From the NCBI GenBank assembly GCA_002347405.1, contig DDXB01000066.1, positions 1-64,000 on the forward strand: 64,000 nt of DNA, in the 5' to 3' direction. The notes beneath the pieces were generated by a model. The model was given only the letters and a program-made list of their open reading frames with translations. It had not been told where the DNA came from and did not search any database. This stretch comes from Rhodocyclaceae bacterium UBA2271 (GTDB lineage Bacteria; Pseudomonadota; Gammaproteobacteria; Burkholderiales; Rhodocyclaceae). Below, piece by piece: positions 40,912 through 49,676 of this stretch. Position numbers and translations under genes: made by a program. Within the stretch, counting starts at the first letter, position 1. Each line of letters opens with the position of its first letter.

Positions 40912-42921
40912 ATGGAGGTTCTTGGTTATTTTGCTGCAGCCCTGACGCCGTTCAACCTCGCGCTCGCGCTAGCTGGCGTCATCCTCGGCACCATCATCGG
41001 TGCCTTGCTGGGGCTGTCGGCGACCATGGCGGTGGCTGTCCTGGTTCCGTTCACTTTCGCCATGGCACCGGCTTCGGGCCTGATCGCCCTCGGTGCCATC
41101 TACACTGGCGCCATTTACGGCGGTGCCTTTGCCGCGATTCTGGTCAATACTCCGGGTACGCCGTCGTCGATTGCTACTACCTTCGACGGTTACCCAATGG
41201 CCAAGCGCGGCGACGGCGGTCTGGCGGTCACACTGGCGACCATCGCTTCGGTGTGTGGCGGCCTGATCGGTGCCGTCAGCCTGATATTGTTGGCTCCCCC
41301 ACTGGCGAACGTGGCGCTGGCTTTTGGTCCCACCGAATACTTCTGGCTGGCGGTATTCGGACTGACGCTGATTTCGGCGCTGTCCGTCGGAAACACGGTG
41401 AAGGGCCTGATCGGCGCATGCCTCGGCTTGTTGCTATCGGCCATCGGCGTCGCTGTCGTCGGTGGCGATGTCCGCTACACGCTCAACTCACAGATGCTGC
41501 TGGGTGGCATCGACATCACGTCGGCGCTGATCGGGCTGTATTGCGTCCCCGTAATAATTGATTTGGTCGCCACCAAGGCGCCGCATCTCAAGGTTATCGA
41601 GGTCGAGCAGGGTATCCGCTTTTTCGAGGCGCTGCGCCTGAGCATGACTCGCAAGTTCAACCTGTTGCGCAGTTCGGTGATCGGCACCGCCGTCGGCATT
41701 CTGCCAGGTGCCGGCGGTTCGATCGCCGGCCTGATTGCCTATTCCGAGGCACGCCGTACTTCGAAACACCCAGAACGGTTTGGTACCGGTGAACCGGATG
41801 GCGTTATCGCCACCGAATCCGCGAACAACGCTACCGTCGGCGGTGGCTTCATCCCGACCCTTGTGCTCGGCATTCCCGGCACGCCCCCTGACGCCATCAT
41901 CCTCGGTGCCCTGCTGGTGCAGGGCATCAAAATTGGGCCGACGCTGTTCAACGATCAGGCCGATATTGTCTATACGTTCATGTTCGGCCTGTTGATCGCG
42001 ACGATCCTGATGCTGCCGATCGGTCTGATCCTGGGCCGCTATGCCTACAAGTTCATCATCCGCGTGCCGAAGTCGCTGCTGGTGCCGACGGTTGCCTTTC
42101 TCACCATCCTCGGCAGTTTCGCCATCCACAGCAACCCCAGCGACATGCAGATGATGTTCGTCCTTGGCGTGCTGGCCTGGATACTGGAACGCTACGGTTT
42201 TGCACCGTCGCCGATCGTGCTGGGTCTGGTGCTTGGCCAGATCGCCGAGCAGGGCTTCGTGCAGTCCTACCTGATCGGCAATGCGCAAGACGCGATTATC
42301 GAAATGTTCTTCGGTCGACCACTCAGCATGGCCATCATCGCCTTTGCACTGCTGACCTTGTTCTACCCGTTGTTTACGAGTCTGCGCCGCCGCCGCCGCA
42401 AAGCCCCACCTTCTGAAGCGACTGACCTCGTCGTCAAGGCCGACAAGGCGACACTGGAAAATTACCGCGATGTCCCGGCGATCATCTTCGGTGCATTGTT
42501 CATCGGGCTCGGTGTGCTGGCCTACATGGAAACCAGGGATCTGTCGCCGATGGGCGCCGTGTTCCCGAAAACGCTGTCGGTGGCGCTGGTCCTGTTTTCG
42601 GTCATGCTGATCGCCTTCCAGATTGGGCGTCCCGCCGCACGGAAGAAGCAGGCAGACCCGGCTGCGGTGAAACCGTCCAACATACGTCGTTTCGCCACCA
42701 TCGTGATCATGGCGCTCTGGGTCGCGCTGCTGCCGATGGTCGGCTTCTTCGTCACCAGCCTGGCTGCTTTCTTCTGTCTGACGGCAGTCGCCAGCTTTGC
42801 ACGGCCGAGTGCCCGCACCATTTTCACATACATGATCGTTGCCACAGCGATCGTTGGCACCTTCCAGGTGCTGATGGCCAATGTCCTGCTGCTGCGCATG
42901 CCGGCAGGCCTGCTTTTCTAA
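40912..42921 (+). CDS. Fused TctA-TctB tripartite tricarboxylate transporter membrane protein
   Basis: The 669-residue protein is TctA over residues 1-500: LGLSATMAVAVLVPFTFAMA, YGGAFAAILVNTPGTPSSIA and GILPGAGGSIAGLIAYSEA with the family's NTPGTP and PGAGG loops. A charged linker (RRRRRKAPPSEATDLVVKAD) then leads to a TctB-type four-helix module (about residues 520-669: IIFGALFIGLGVLAYMETRD, LPMVGFFVTSLAAFFCLTAV). The two subunits are normally separate, in order B then A; here they are joined as A-B. With TctC it imports carboxylates driven by cation gradients. Confidence 0.9.
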   Translation: MEVLGYFAAALTPFNLALALAGVILGTIIGALLGLSATMAVAVLVPFTFAMAPASGLIALGAIYTGAIYGGAFAAILVNTPGTPSSIATTFDGYPMAKRGDGGLAVTLATIASVCGGLIGAVSLILLAPPLANVALAFGPTEYFWLAVFGLTLISALSVGNTVKGLIGACLGLLLSAIGVAVVGGDVRYTLNSQMLLGGIDITSALIGLYCVPVIIDLVATKAPHLKVIEVEQGIRFFEALRLSMTRKFNLLRSSVIGTAVGILPGAGGSIAGLIAYSEARRTSKHPERFGTGEPDGVIATESANNATVGGGFIPTLVLGIPGTPPDAIILGALLVQGIKIGPTLFNDQADIVYTFMFGLLIATILMLPIGLILGRYAYKFIIRVPKSLLVPTVAFLTILGSFAIHSNPSDMQMMFVLGVLAWILERYGFAPSPIVLGLVLGQIAEQGFVQSYLIGNAQDAIIEMFFGRPLSMAIIAFALLTLFYPLFTSLRRRRRKAPPSEATDLVVKADKATLENYRDVPAIIFGALFIGLGVLAYMETRDLSPMGAVFPKTLSVALVLFSVMLIAFQIGRPAARKKQADPAAVKPSNIRRFATIVIMALWVALLPMVGFFVTSLAAFFCLTAVASFARPSARTIFTYMIVATAIVGTFQVLMANVLLLRMPAGLLF

Positions 42922-42933
42922 ACGGATAACACA

Positions 42934-44013
42934 ATGAAAACCTACACAATTGCAGCTATTCCCGGCGACGGCATCGGCAAGGAAGTCGTCTCCGCCGGAG
43001 TCGAGGTTCTCGAGGCGCTGGCCGAAATGGACCAGGGCTTCAAGCTCAAATTCGATCACTTCGACTGGGGTTCGGATCGCTATAAGGCGTCCGGTAGCTT
43101 CATGCCCGCAGATGGGGTGGAACAGATCAAACACCACGATGCCATCCTGTTCGGTGCCGTCGGCGCGCCGGATGTTCCCGATAACTTGAGCCTGTGGGGC
43201 CTGCGTCTGGCGATCTGCCAGCCGATGGACCAGTACGCCAACGTCCGCCCGACCCGCATCCTGCCGGGCATCCGCAGTCCCCTGGCGGGCGTCAAGGCCG
43301 GTGATCTGGACTGGGTCATCGTCCGCGAAAACACCGAGGGGGAATATGCCGGCCAGGGTGGCCGCACACACCGCGGATTGCCCGAGGAAGTCGCGACGGA
43401 GACCTCGATCTTTACCCGTGCTGGCGTGACGCGCATCATGCGATTTGCCTTCCGGCTGGCACAGTCGCGGTCGCGCAAATTGCTGACCGTGGTGACGAAA
43501 TCGAACGCGCAGCGCAACGGCATGGTGCTGTGGGACGAAATTGCGCGCGAAGTGGCCGCCGAGTTCCCCGCTGTCACCTGGGACAAGATGCTGGTTGACG
43601 CCATGACCGTGCGCATGACGCTCAGCCCGAAATCACTGGACACTATAGTCGCCACCAATCTGCATGCCGACATTCTTTCCGATCTGGCCGCGGCACTCGC
43701 CGGTTCCATTGGCATCGCCCCCACGGCGAACTTCAATCCCGAACGCGCTTTCCCCTCGATGTTCGAGCCGATCCATGGCTCGGCTTTCGACATTACCGGC
43801 AAGGGCATCGCCAATCCGGTGGGCACGTTCTGGAGCGCCGCGATGATGTTGGAGCATCTCGGCGAGACGGCCGCTGCCGCCCGGCTGATGCAGGCCATCG
43901 AGCGGGTAACTGCCGATCCGGCCTGCCATACCCCGGATTTGGGCGGCAAGGCGACGACACGCAGCGTGACCGATGCGGCGATTGCTGCGATCCGTGTCGC
44001 CTGCTCGCACTGA
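42934..44013 (+). CDS. Tartrate dehydrogenase-family beta-decarboxylating dehydrogenase, copy 1
   Basis: The 359-residue protein belongs to the isocitrate/isopropylmalate dehydrogenase family: IAAIPGDGIGKEVVSAGVEV, ANVRPTRILPGIRSPLAGVK, WVIVRENTEGEYAGQGGRTH and PSMFEPIHGSAFDITGKGIA. It resembles TtuC/DmlA-type enzymes that oxidise D-malate or tartrate with NAD and Mn. It lies 12 bp after the transporter and 53 bp before a second paralogue. Confidence 0.87.
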   Translation: MKTYTIAAIPGDGIGKEVVSAGVEVLEALAEMDQGFKLKFDHFDWGSDRYKASGSFMPADGVEQIKHHDAILFGAVGAPDVPDNLSLWGLRLAICQPMDQYANVRPTRILPGIRSPLAGVKAGDLDWVIVRENTEGEYAGQGGRTHRGLPEEVATETSIFTRAGVTRIMRFAFRLAQSRSRKLLTVVTKSNAQRNGMVLWDEIAREVAAEFPAVTWDKMLVDAMTVRMTLSPKSLDTIVATNLHADILSDLAAALAGSIGIAPTANFNPERAFPSMFEPIHGSAFDITGKGIANPVGTFWSAAMMLEHLGETAAAARLMQAIERVTADPACHTPDLGGKATTRSVTDAAIAAIRVACSH

Positions 44014-44066
44014 CGGCTTTGGCGCTCACCCCATTACCCGCAAATTGATCAACGGAACCAACAGCC

Positions 44067-45149
44067 ATGACTGAACAGAAGAAAAGAATCTACCGGATCG
44101 CGGTCATTCCCGGCGACGGCATTGGCACGGAGGTGGTGCCGGAAGGCCTGCGCGTGCTCGATGTGGCGGCCGCCAAGTACGGCTTCGAACTCAAGTACGA
44201 CCATTTCGATTTTGCCTCCTGCGACTACTACCTGCAGCATGGCAAGATGATGCCGGACGACTGGAAGGAACTGGTCGGCAAGCATGACGCGATATTTTTC
44301 GGTGCGGTGGGCTGGCCCGACAAGGTGCCCGATCACATTTCGCTGTGGGGCTCGCTGATCCAGTTCCGCCGTGAATTCGACCTCTACGTGAATTTGCGTC
44401 CGGTGCGCCTGATGCCCGGCGTGCGCTCGCCGCTGGCCGACCGCAAGCCGGGTGACATCGATTTTCTGGTCGTGCGCGAGAATACCGAGGGCGAATATTC
44501 CTCGGTGGGCGGCAAGATATTCCCGGATACCGAGCGTGAAGTCGTGCTGCAGGAAACGGTGATGACACGCGTCGGCGTGGATCGCATCGTCAAGTACGCT
44601 TTCGAACTGGCGCGCCGGCGCGCGCGCAAACATCTCACCTCGGCGACCAAGTCCAACGGCATCTGCTTCACCATGCCCTACTGGGATGAGCGCGTGGAGG
44701 AGATTGCCCAACAATTTTCCGATGTCACCTGGGACAAGTACCACATCGACATCCTCACCGCGCACTTCGTCCTCCACCCGGATCGTTTCGATGTGGTGGT
44801 GGCGTCCAACCTGTTCGGCGACATTCTGTCCGACCTCGGTCCGGCCTGTACCGGGACCATCGGCATCGCACCCTCGGGTAACATCAATCCGGAGCGCAAG
44901 TTTCCGTCATTGTTCGAGCCGGTACATGGTTCGGCGCCGGATATTGCCGGCAAGTACATCGCCAATCCGATTGGCCAGATCTGGGCGGGTGCCATGATGC
45001 TGGATCATTTGGGCGAGCCGGCTGCTGCTGCCGCCATGCTCAAGGCCATCGAGGCGGTGCTGGCTGACCCGCAACTGCGCACGCGCGATCTCGGCGGTCA
45101 GGCGGATACGGGGTTTTGCGGCAAGGCAGTCGCAGCGGCTGTCAGCTAA
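44067..45149 (+). CDS. Tartrate dehydrogenase-family beta-decarboxylating dehydrogenase, copy 2
   Basis: The 360-residue protein has the same fold and motifs: IAVIPGDGIGTEVVPEGLRV, YVNLRPVRLMPGVRSPLADR, FLVVRENTEGEYSSVGGKIF and PSLFEPVHGSAPDIAGKYIA. It is closer to characterised tartrate dehydrogenase/D-malate dehydrogenase than copy 1. Two tandem paralogues suggest different substrates (for example malate and tartrate) or a heteromeric enzyme. A REP-like repeat follows the stop. Confidence 0.88.
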   Translation: MTEQKKRIYRIAVIPGDGIGTEVVPEGLRVLDVAAAKYGFELKYDHFDFASCDYYLQHGKMMPDDWKELVGKHDAIFFGAVGWPDKVPDHISLWGSLIQFRREFDLYVNLRPVRLMPGVRSPLADRKPGDIDFLVVRENTEGEYSSVGGKIFPDTEREVVLQETVMTRVGVDRIVKYAFELARRRARKHLTSATKSNGICFTMPYWDERVEEIAQQFSDVTWDKYHIDILTAHFVLHPDRFDVVVASNLFGDILSDLGPACTGTIGIAPSGNINPERKFPSLFEPVHGSAPDIAGKYIANPIGQIWAGAMMLDHLGEPAAAAAMLKAIEAVLADPQLRTRDLGGQADTGFCGKAVAAAVS

Positions 45150-45173
45150 GGAAATGCTGATTAAGTCCGGATT

Positions 45174-45248
45174 CGTCATTCCGGCGAAAACCGGAATCCA
45201 GGAAAATCAATAACAAGGACACCGGCCTGCGCCGGTGTGACGAATTAA
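45174..45248. repeat. REP-like dispersed repeat family B, copy 2
   Basis: GTCATTCCGGCGAAAACCGG, then ACACCGGCCTGCGCCGGTGT and GACGAATTAA match the copy at 20824-20897. It lies between convergent genes and may act as a terminator. Confidence 0.87.
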
Positions 45249-45689
45249 TCAGGGTGCCTTGAAATTGGCGCCCGACTTGTTGGCCATGAAAACGATGGAG
45301 CGGGCCAGCTCTTCATCGGTTGCGTCAGAGCCGCCCTTCGGCGGCATCGCCCCCTTGCCGGTTATCGAGGTCTTGGTCAGTGTCGCCAGGCCCGCGCCGA
45401 TGCGCGGTGCCCAGGCCGCCTTGTCGCCGGTCTTGGGCGCACCAGCAACGCCGGTTTCATGGCAGGCGCCGCAGACGGCTTTGTAGAGTTCCTCGCCGGT
45501 GCGGCTGCCCGGTTCGGAACTCGTCGCGGCTGCCGGTGGCGCCAGCTTGACCTTGGCCAGCGGCTGAATGCGGGCATTGGCAGCCTCGAAATCCGTTTCC
45601 TTGGGTTTGCTGCCCATGGCTGAAGCCAGAACCGGTACCAGGACCAGCAGGCAGGAGATCGTCAGCAGGCGCGGTAACTTCTTGCTCAT
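45249..45689 (-). CDS. Class I c-type cytochrome (c5-like)
   Basis: The 146-residue protein has a signal peptide ending ASAMG and one haem-binding motif CGACH in LYKAVCGACHETGVAGAPKT. The axial Met is likely in GAMPPKGGSDATDEELARSI. It is a periplasmic electron carrier of the cytochrome c5/cbb3-donor type. ATG 45689 has GAGGA upstream; a start at 45707 would add six residues. Confidence 0.9.
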   Translation of the reverse strand: MSKKLPRLLTISCLLVLVPVLASAMGSKPKETDFEAANARIQPLAKVKLAPPAAATSSEPGSRTGEELYKAVCGACHETGVAGAPKTGDKAAWAPRIGAGLATLTKTSITGKGAMPPKGGSDATDEELARSIVFMANKSGANFKAP

Positions 45690-45769
45690 CACGTTTTTCC
45701 TCGTCATATAGTCAATCAAGCCAAGGTCAGGACTCTGGTGGTTCAGTGGCTCCCTTGACCAACCGGGGA

Positions 45770-45846
45770 TGGCGCGCCCGAGACGATTCGAACGTCCGAC
45801 CCCTGCCTTCGGAGGGCAGTACTCTATCCAGCTGAGCTACGGGCGC
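45770..45846 (-). tRNA. tRNA-Arg (anticodon CCG)
   Basis: The minus strand reads GCGCCCGTAGCTCAGCTGGA.., an anticodon arm CTGCC-CTCCGAA-GGCAG with anticodon CCG, a T arm with GTTCGAATC, and the acceptor CGGGCGC-G-CCA. The CCA end is encoded. All four stems pair. Confidence 0.95.
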
Positions 45847-45927
45847 GTTGCGGGTAATGTTGAAAAGAGAGCAAGGCTATTTTACCGTGCTTTACGAAAA
45901 TGAATTCGTCTGCAGGGTCGAGGCTTA

Positions 45928-47301
45928 TCAGCGCGGCGGGCCGGAGAAGCCGCCCCCCCCCATCAGCCCCTTCATGCCGCGCATCATTTTCCCCATGCCG
46001 CCTTTGGAGAACTGCTTCATCATTTTCTGCGACTGCTCGAACTGGTTGAGCAGGCGATTGACTTCCTGCACCTGGACGCCGGCGCCCGTGGCGATGCGGC
46101 GCTTGCGGCTGGCCTTGATGAGTTCGGGTTTGCAGCGCTCGGTAGGGGTCATCGAGTTGATGATGCCTTCGATGCGGCGCGTCGCCTTGTCCTCAAGTTG
46201 GCCACCGGCTTGCTGCGCCATCGCGCCCAACTGTGCGGGTAGCTTGTCGAGCAGGGAACCGATGCCGCCCATCTTGCGCATCTGACCGATTTGCTCCTTG
46301 AAGTCGTTAAGGTCGAAACCCTTGCCGGACTTCATTTTCTTGACGAAGTCCTGGGCCTTTTCCTGATCGACGCCGCGCTGGGCATCCTCGACCAAACCGA
46401 GAATGTCGCCCATGCCGAGAATTCGGCTGGCCATGCGCTCGGGATGGAATTCCTCCAGGCCGGTAAGCTTTTCGCCGACACCGGCAAATTTCAGCGGCTT
46501 GCCGGTGACATGCCGCACCGACAGTGCCGCGCCGCCGCGCGCATCGCCGTCCAGCTTGGTGAGAATCACGCCGGTCAGTGGCAATGCCTCGCTGAAAGCC
46601 TTGGCCGTGTTCACCGCGTCCTGGCCCAGCATCGCATCAACGATGAACAGGGTCTCGATCGGCTTGAGTTGCGCATGGAGCTCGCGAATCTCCGCCATCA
46701 TGGCCTCATCGATGGCGAGCCGGCCGGCGGTGTCGACCAGCAGTACGTCATGAAAGTGACGCTTGGCGTAATCCAGTGCGGCGGCGGCAATTTCGGCGGG
46801 CTTCTGGCCGACGGCGGAGGGGAAGAAATCGATGCCGGCCTGCGCCGAGACTGCTTTCAATTGTTCGATGGCCGCGGGACGATAGACGTCGCAGCTGACC
46901 GCCAGCACTTTTTTCTTCTGGCGCTCCTTGAGCCACTTGCCCAGCTTGGCGGTCGTCGTTGTCTTGCCCGCGCCCTGCAGACCGGCCATCAGGATGATTG
47001 CCGGCGGCTGGGTGGCGAAATTCAATTCGGCCTTTGCCCCGCCCATCAGTTCGGTCAACTCGCGATGCACCACGCCGACCAGCGCCTGGCCGGGCGTCAG
47101 TGAACCGATCACCTCCTGACCGACCGCCTTTTCCTTGACGCGGGCGATGAACTCCTTCACCACCGGCAGCGCCACGTCGGCTTCGAGGAGCGCCATGCGC
47201 ACCTCGCGCAGCATTTCGGCGATATTGTCCTCGGTCAGGCGGGCCTGGCCGCGCAGCGTTTTGACAACTTTGGCAAGTCGTTGAGTCAGATTGTCGAGCA
47301 T
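45928..47301 (-). CDS. ffh: Signal recognition particle protein Ffh
   Basis: The 457-residue GTPase has the N domain, a G domain with P-loop LMAGLQGAGKTTTTAKLGKW, VDTAGRLAIDEAMMAEI and TKLDGDARGGAALSVRHVTG, and a C-terminal Met-rich M domain ending GGGGFSGPPR. It binds 4.5S RNA and signal sequences and docks with FtsY. It is divergent from the CcsA-like gene, an order conserved in many Betaproteobacteria. Confidence 0.97.
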   Translation of the reverse strand: MLDNLTQRLAKVVKTLRGQARLTEDNIAEMLREVRMALLEADVALPVVKEFIARVKEKAVGQEVIGSLTPGQALVGVVHRELTELMGGAKAELNFATQPPAIILMAGLQGAGKTTTTAKLGKWLKERQKKKVLAVSCDVYRPAAIEQLKAVSAQAGIDFFPSAVGQKPAEIAAAALDYAKRHFHDVLLVDTAGRLAIDEAMMAEIRELHAQLKPIETLFIVDAMLGQDAVNTAKAFSEALPLTGVILTKLDGDARGGAALSVRHVTGKPLKFAGVGEKLTGLEEFHPERMASRILGMGDILGLVEDAQRGVDQEKAQDFVKKMKSGKGFDLNDFKEQIGQMRKMGGIGSLLDKLPAQLGAMAQQAGGQLEDKATRRIEGIINSMTPTERCKPELIKASRKRRIATGAGVQVQEVNRLLNQFEQSQKMMKQFSKGGMGKMMRGMKGLMGGGGFSGPPR

Positions 47302-47375
47302 GGTATTTGGGTAAAAAAGGGTGCCGGGTTTCGGCTATGGTTCCGGCTGGGCCGGCTTGCGTGTAGACTCCGGAT

Positions 47376-48224
47376 ATGCCGCTGATTCTACTGCATTCGC
47401 CCATCCCGCATTTTCTCGCTGCCGTGCTCTATGTAGCACTGGCGGTGCATTTCTGGCGCACCCGCTGGCGTGGCGCGGTGCTCAACCAGCCGGTCACCGG
47501 TGTCGCCGGATGGGAGCGCACCCTGCTGTTTGTTGCTTTGATTTTTCACGGCGTCGCCCTGTGGCAGGACATCACTCCGGGCGGTGGCGCAGCCTTGCAC
47601 TTCGGCTTTGCCGTAGCCCTCTCGGTCATGACGTGGCTGGCCGTGGTGCTGTACTGGATCGAAAGTTTTTACGCGCGCATGGAGGGTCTGCAGATGCTCG
47701 GCCTGCCTCTTGCCGCGGCCTGCGTGTTGTTGCCGTGGGTGTTGCCGGGACAGCATGTGCTTGCCAATGCCGGCTCACCGACTTTCCGGGTGCATCTGTT
47801 GATGGCGATGCTGGCTTACAGCCTGTTTACCCTCGCCGCCCTGCACGCCATCCTGATGGCGGTGGCCGAACGCCGCCTGCATCGTGGCCGGCTGACCCCG
47901 TTGTTTGCCGGTTTGCCGCCGCTGCTGACGATGGAGGCGCTGTTGTTCCGGCTGATCCACATCGCCTTCGGATTGCTGACGCTGACCCTGATTTCGGGGG
48001 CGGTGTTTTCCGAGCACATCTTTGGCAAGGCGCTGCAGTTCAACCACAAGACGGTATTCGCCGTGCTGTCCTGGCTGATTTTCGCGGCACTGTTGTTCGG
48101 GCGCCATCGCTACGGCTGGCGCGGGCGCATCGCCTTGCGCTGGACGCTCACCGGCTTCGCGGTGTTGCTGCTGGCCTATGTGGGTAGCCGCTTCGTGCTG
48201 GAAGTGGTGCTCGGCCGGGCCTGA
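47376..48224 (+). CDS. CcsA/YpjD-like cytochrome c assembly family protein
   Basis: The 282-residue protein has eight hydrophobic segments and the family pattern HFGFAVALSVMTWLAVVLYW, FRVHLLMAMLAYSLFTLAAL and GAVFSEHIFGKALQFNHKTV, with conserved His in transmembrane or loop positions. Genes of this type next to ffh are annotated as inner-membrane YpjD/CorE-like proteins. A role in haem delivery is inferred from the family only. It is 2 bp from the CorB-like gene. Confidence 0.85.
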   Translation: MPLILLHSPIPHFLAAVLYVALAVHFWRTRWRGAVLNQPVTGVAGWERTLLFVALIFHGVALWQDITPGGGAALHFGFAVALSVMTWLAVVLYWIESFYARMEGLQMLGLPLAAACVLLPWVLPGQHVLANAGSPTFRVHLLMAMLAYSLFTLAALHAILMAVAERRLHRGRLTPLFAGLPPLLTMEALLFRLIHIAFGLLTLTLISGAVFSEHIFGKALQFNHKTVFAVLSWLIFAALLFGRHRYGWRGRIALRWTLTGFAVLLLAYVGSRFVLEVVLGRA

Positions 48225-48226
48225 CC

Positions 48227-49504
48227 TTGTTAGATATTCCGCTATCCGCGTTATCCCTCGCGCTGATCATCTTGCTGGTGCTCTCGGCCTTTTTCTCGAT
48301 GTCCGAAACCAGCATGATGGCGGCCAACCGCTACCGCTTGCGTCACCGTGCCCGCACGGGACATCGCGGCGCCCGCCTGGCGCTTTCGCTTCTGGAGCAG
48401 GCCGACAAGCTTCTGGGCGTCATCCTGCTCGGCAACAACCTCGTCAATGCGGGTATCGCCACGCTGATCAGCGTCATCGCCATCGAATTTCTCGGCGAGG
48501 ACAAGTGGGCGCTGGCCGCCGCCACCCTGTTTACCACCTTCCTCATTCTGGTCTGCTCGGAAATCACCCCGAAGGTGATTGCCGCCAACTATGCGGATCG
48601 CCTGACGCCGGCATTGGCCTTTTTGCTGTGGCCGCTGCTGCGGGCGGTCTATCCGGTGGTCTGGTTCGTCAACCTGTTCTCCCGCGGCCTGCTTGCCTTG
48701 ATGTTCATCCGGCCCAAGAACCTGGCCGATGCGCCGCACCTGACGGCCGATGAATTGCGTTCGGTCGTGCTGGAGTCCGGCAAGTTCATTCCTGCCGAGC
48801 ACCGCGCGATTCTCCTCAAGCTGTTCGACCTTGAGCACGTCACCGTCGAAGACATCATGACGCCGCGCGGTGAAATCGAAAGCATCGATCTGGCCGCGCC
48901 CATTGATGAAATCAAGGACAAACTGGCAACCAGCTTCCACACCCGGCTTCCGGTGTATGAGCGCGAACCGGGCAACATCATCGGGATTCTGCATTTGCGG
49001 CGGCTGCTGGCCGGCACGCTGGGAGACATCCTCAGCCATGAGTTGTTGCAGCAGGATCTGGCGCAACCCTATTTCATCCCCGCCGAAACTGCGGCCTATG
49101 CCCAATTGCGCTTCTTCCGCGAAAATCGCCAACGCTTCGGCCTGGTGGTCGATGAATATGGGGAGTTGCTGGGCCTGGTCACCATCGAGGACATCATCGA
49201 GGAAATGGTCGGGAAGTTCACGACCAGCATGCCAGGCAGCGTGGCCGCGTTCAACTGGGATGAGGCAGGGGTCGCCATGGTAGATGGAGCCAACAGCCTG
49301 CGGGAGATCAATCGCCTGCTCGGCTTGGCCCTGCCGCTCGATGGTCCCAAGACCCTGAACGGACTGATCCTCGAACATTTGCGCGACATTCCGGAAATCG
49401 GAGTCGGCCTGCGCATCAGCGGGGTGGCGATGGAAATCGTGCAAACCGAGGATCGGCGCGTCAAGAGCGTCAAGATTTATCGCCCAGTGCCGGTAAACGT
49501 TTGA
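48227..49504 (+). CDS. CorB/HlyC-family protein (CNNM domain plus CBS pair)
   Basis: The 425-residue protein has an N-terminal CNNM (DUF21) membrane domain (ILLVLSAFFSMSETSMMAAN, GNNLVNAGIATLIS), two CBS motifs (VTVEDIMTPRGEIESIDLAA and LVVDEYGELLGLVTIEDIIE), and the CorC_HlyC C-terminal domain (GANSLREINRLLGLALPLDG). It is a likely magnesium/cobalt transport or homeostasis protein. The TTG start at 48227 follows the upstream stop by 2 bp. Confidence 0.9.
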   Translation: MLDIPLSALSLALIILLVLSAFFSMSETSMMAANRYRLRHRARTGHRGARLALSLLEQADKLLGVILLGNNLVNAGIATLISVIAIEFLGEDKWALAAATLFTTFLILVCSEITPKVIAANYADRLTPALAFLLWPLLRAVYPVVWFVNLFSRGLLALMFIRPKNLADAPHLTADELRSVVLESGKFIPAEHRAILLKLFDLEHVTVEDIMTPRGEIESIDLAAPIDEIKDKLATSFHTRLPVYEREPGNIIGILHLRRLLAGTLGDILSHELLQQDLAQPYFIPAETAAYAQLRFFRENRQRFGLVVDEYGELLGLVTIEDIIEEMVGKFTTSMPGSVAAFNWDEAGVAMVDGANSLREINRLLGLALPLDGPKTLNGLILEHLRDIPEIGVGLRISGVAMEIVQTEDRRVKSVKIYRPVPVNV

Positions 49505-49676
49505 ATCCGGGGTAAAGCACCGGGTATTACGCCTTTACAAGGATAGGCAGGCAAGGCATTATCACTGGCGCATAACAAGCCCACCCCGCGAGCACTGCTT
49601 CGCAGCGCTTTCCCCTCAAAGGGCCAAGAAACTCTTGGGGCGGCCCGGCGAGTTTCTTGAAAGGCAAGGAGCAGGT

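Noticed and set aside
41488..43371. 627-codon minus-strand open frame opposite tctAB
   Set aside because: It has no recognisable domain, is rich in Gln/His/Asp as expected from antisense of GC-rich membrane-protein genes, and crosses two genes with clear functions.
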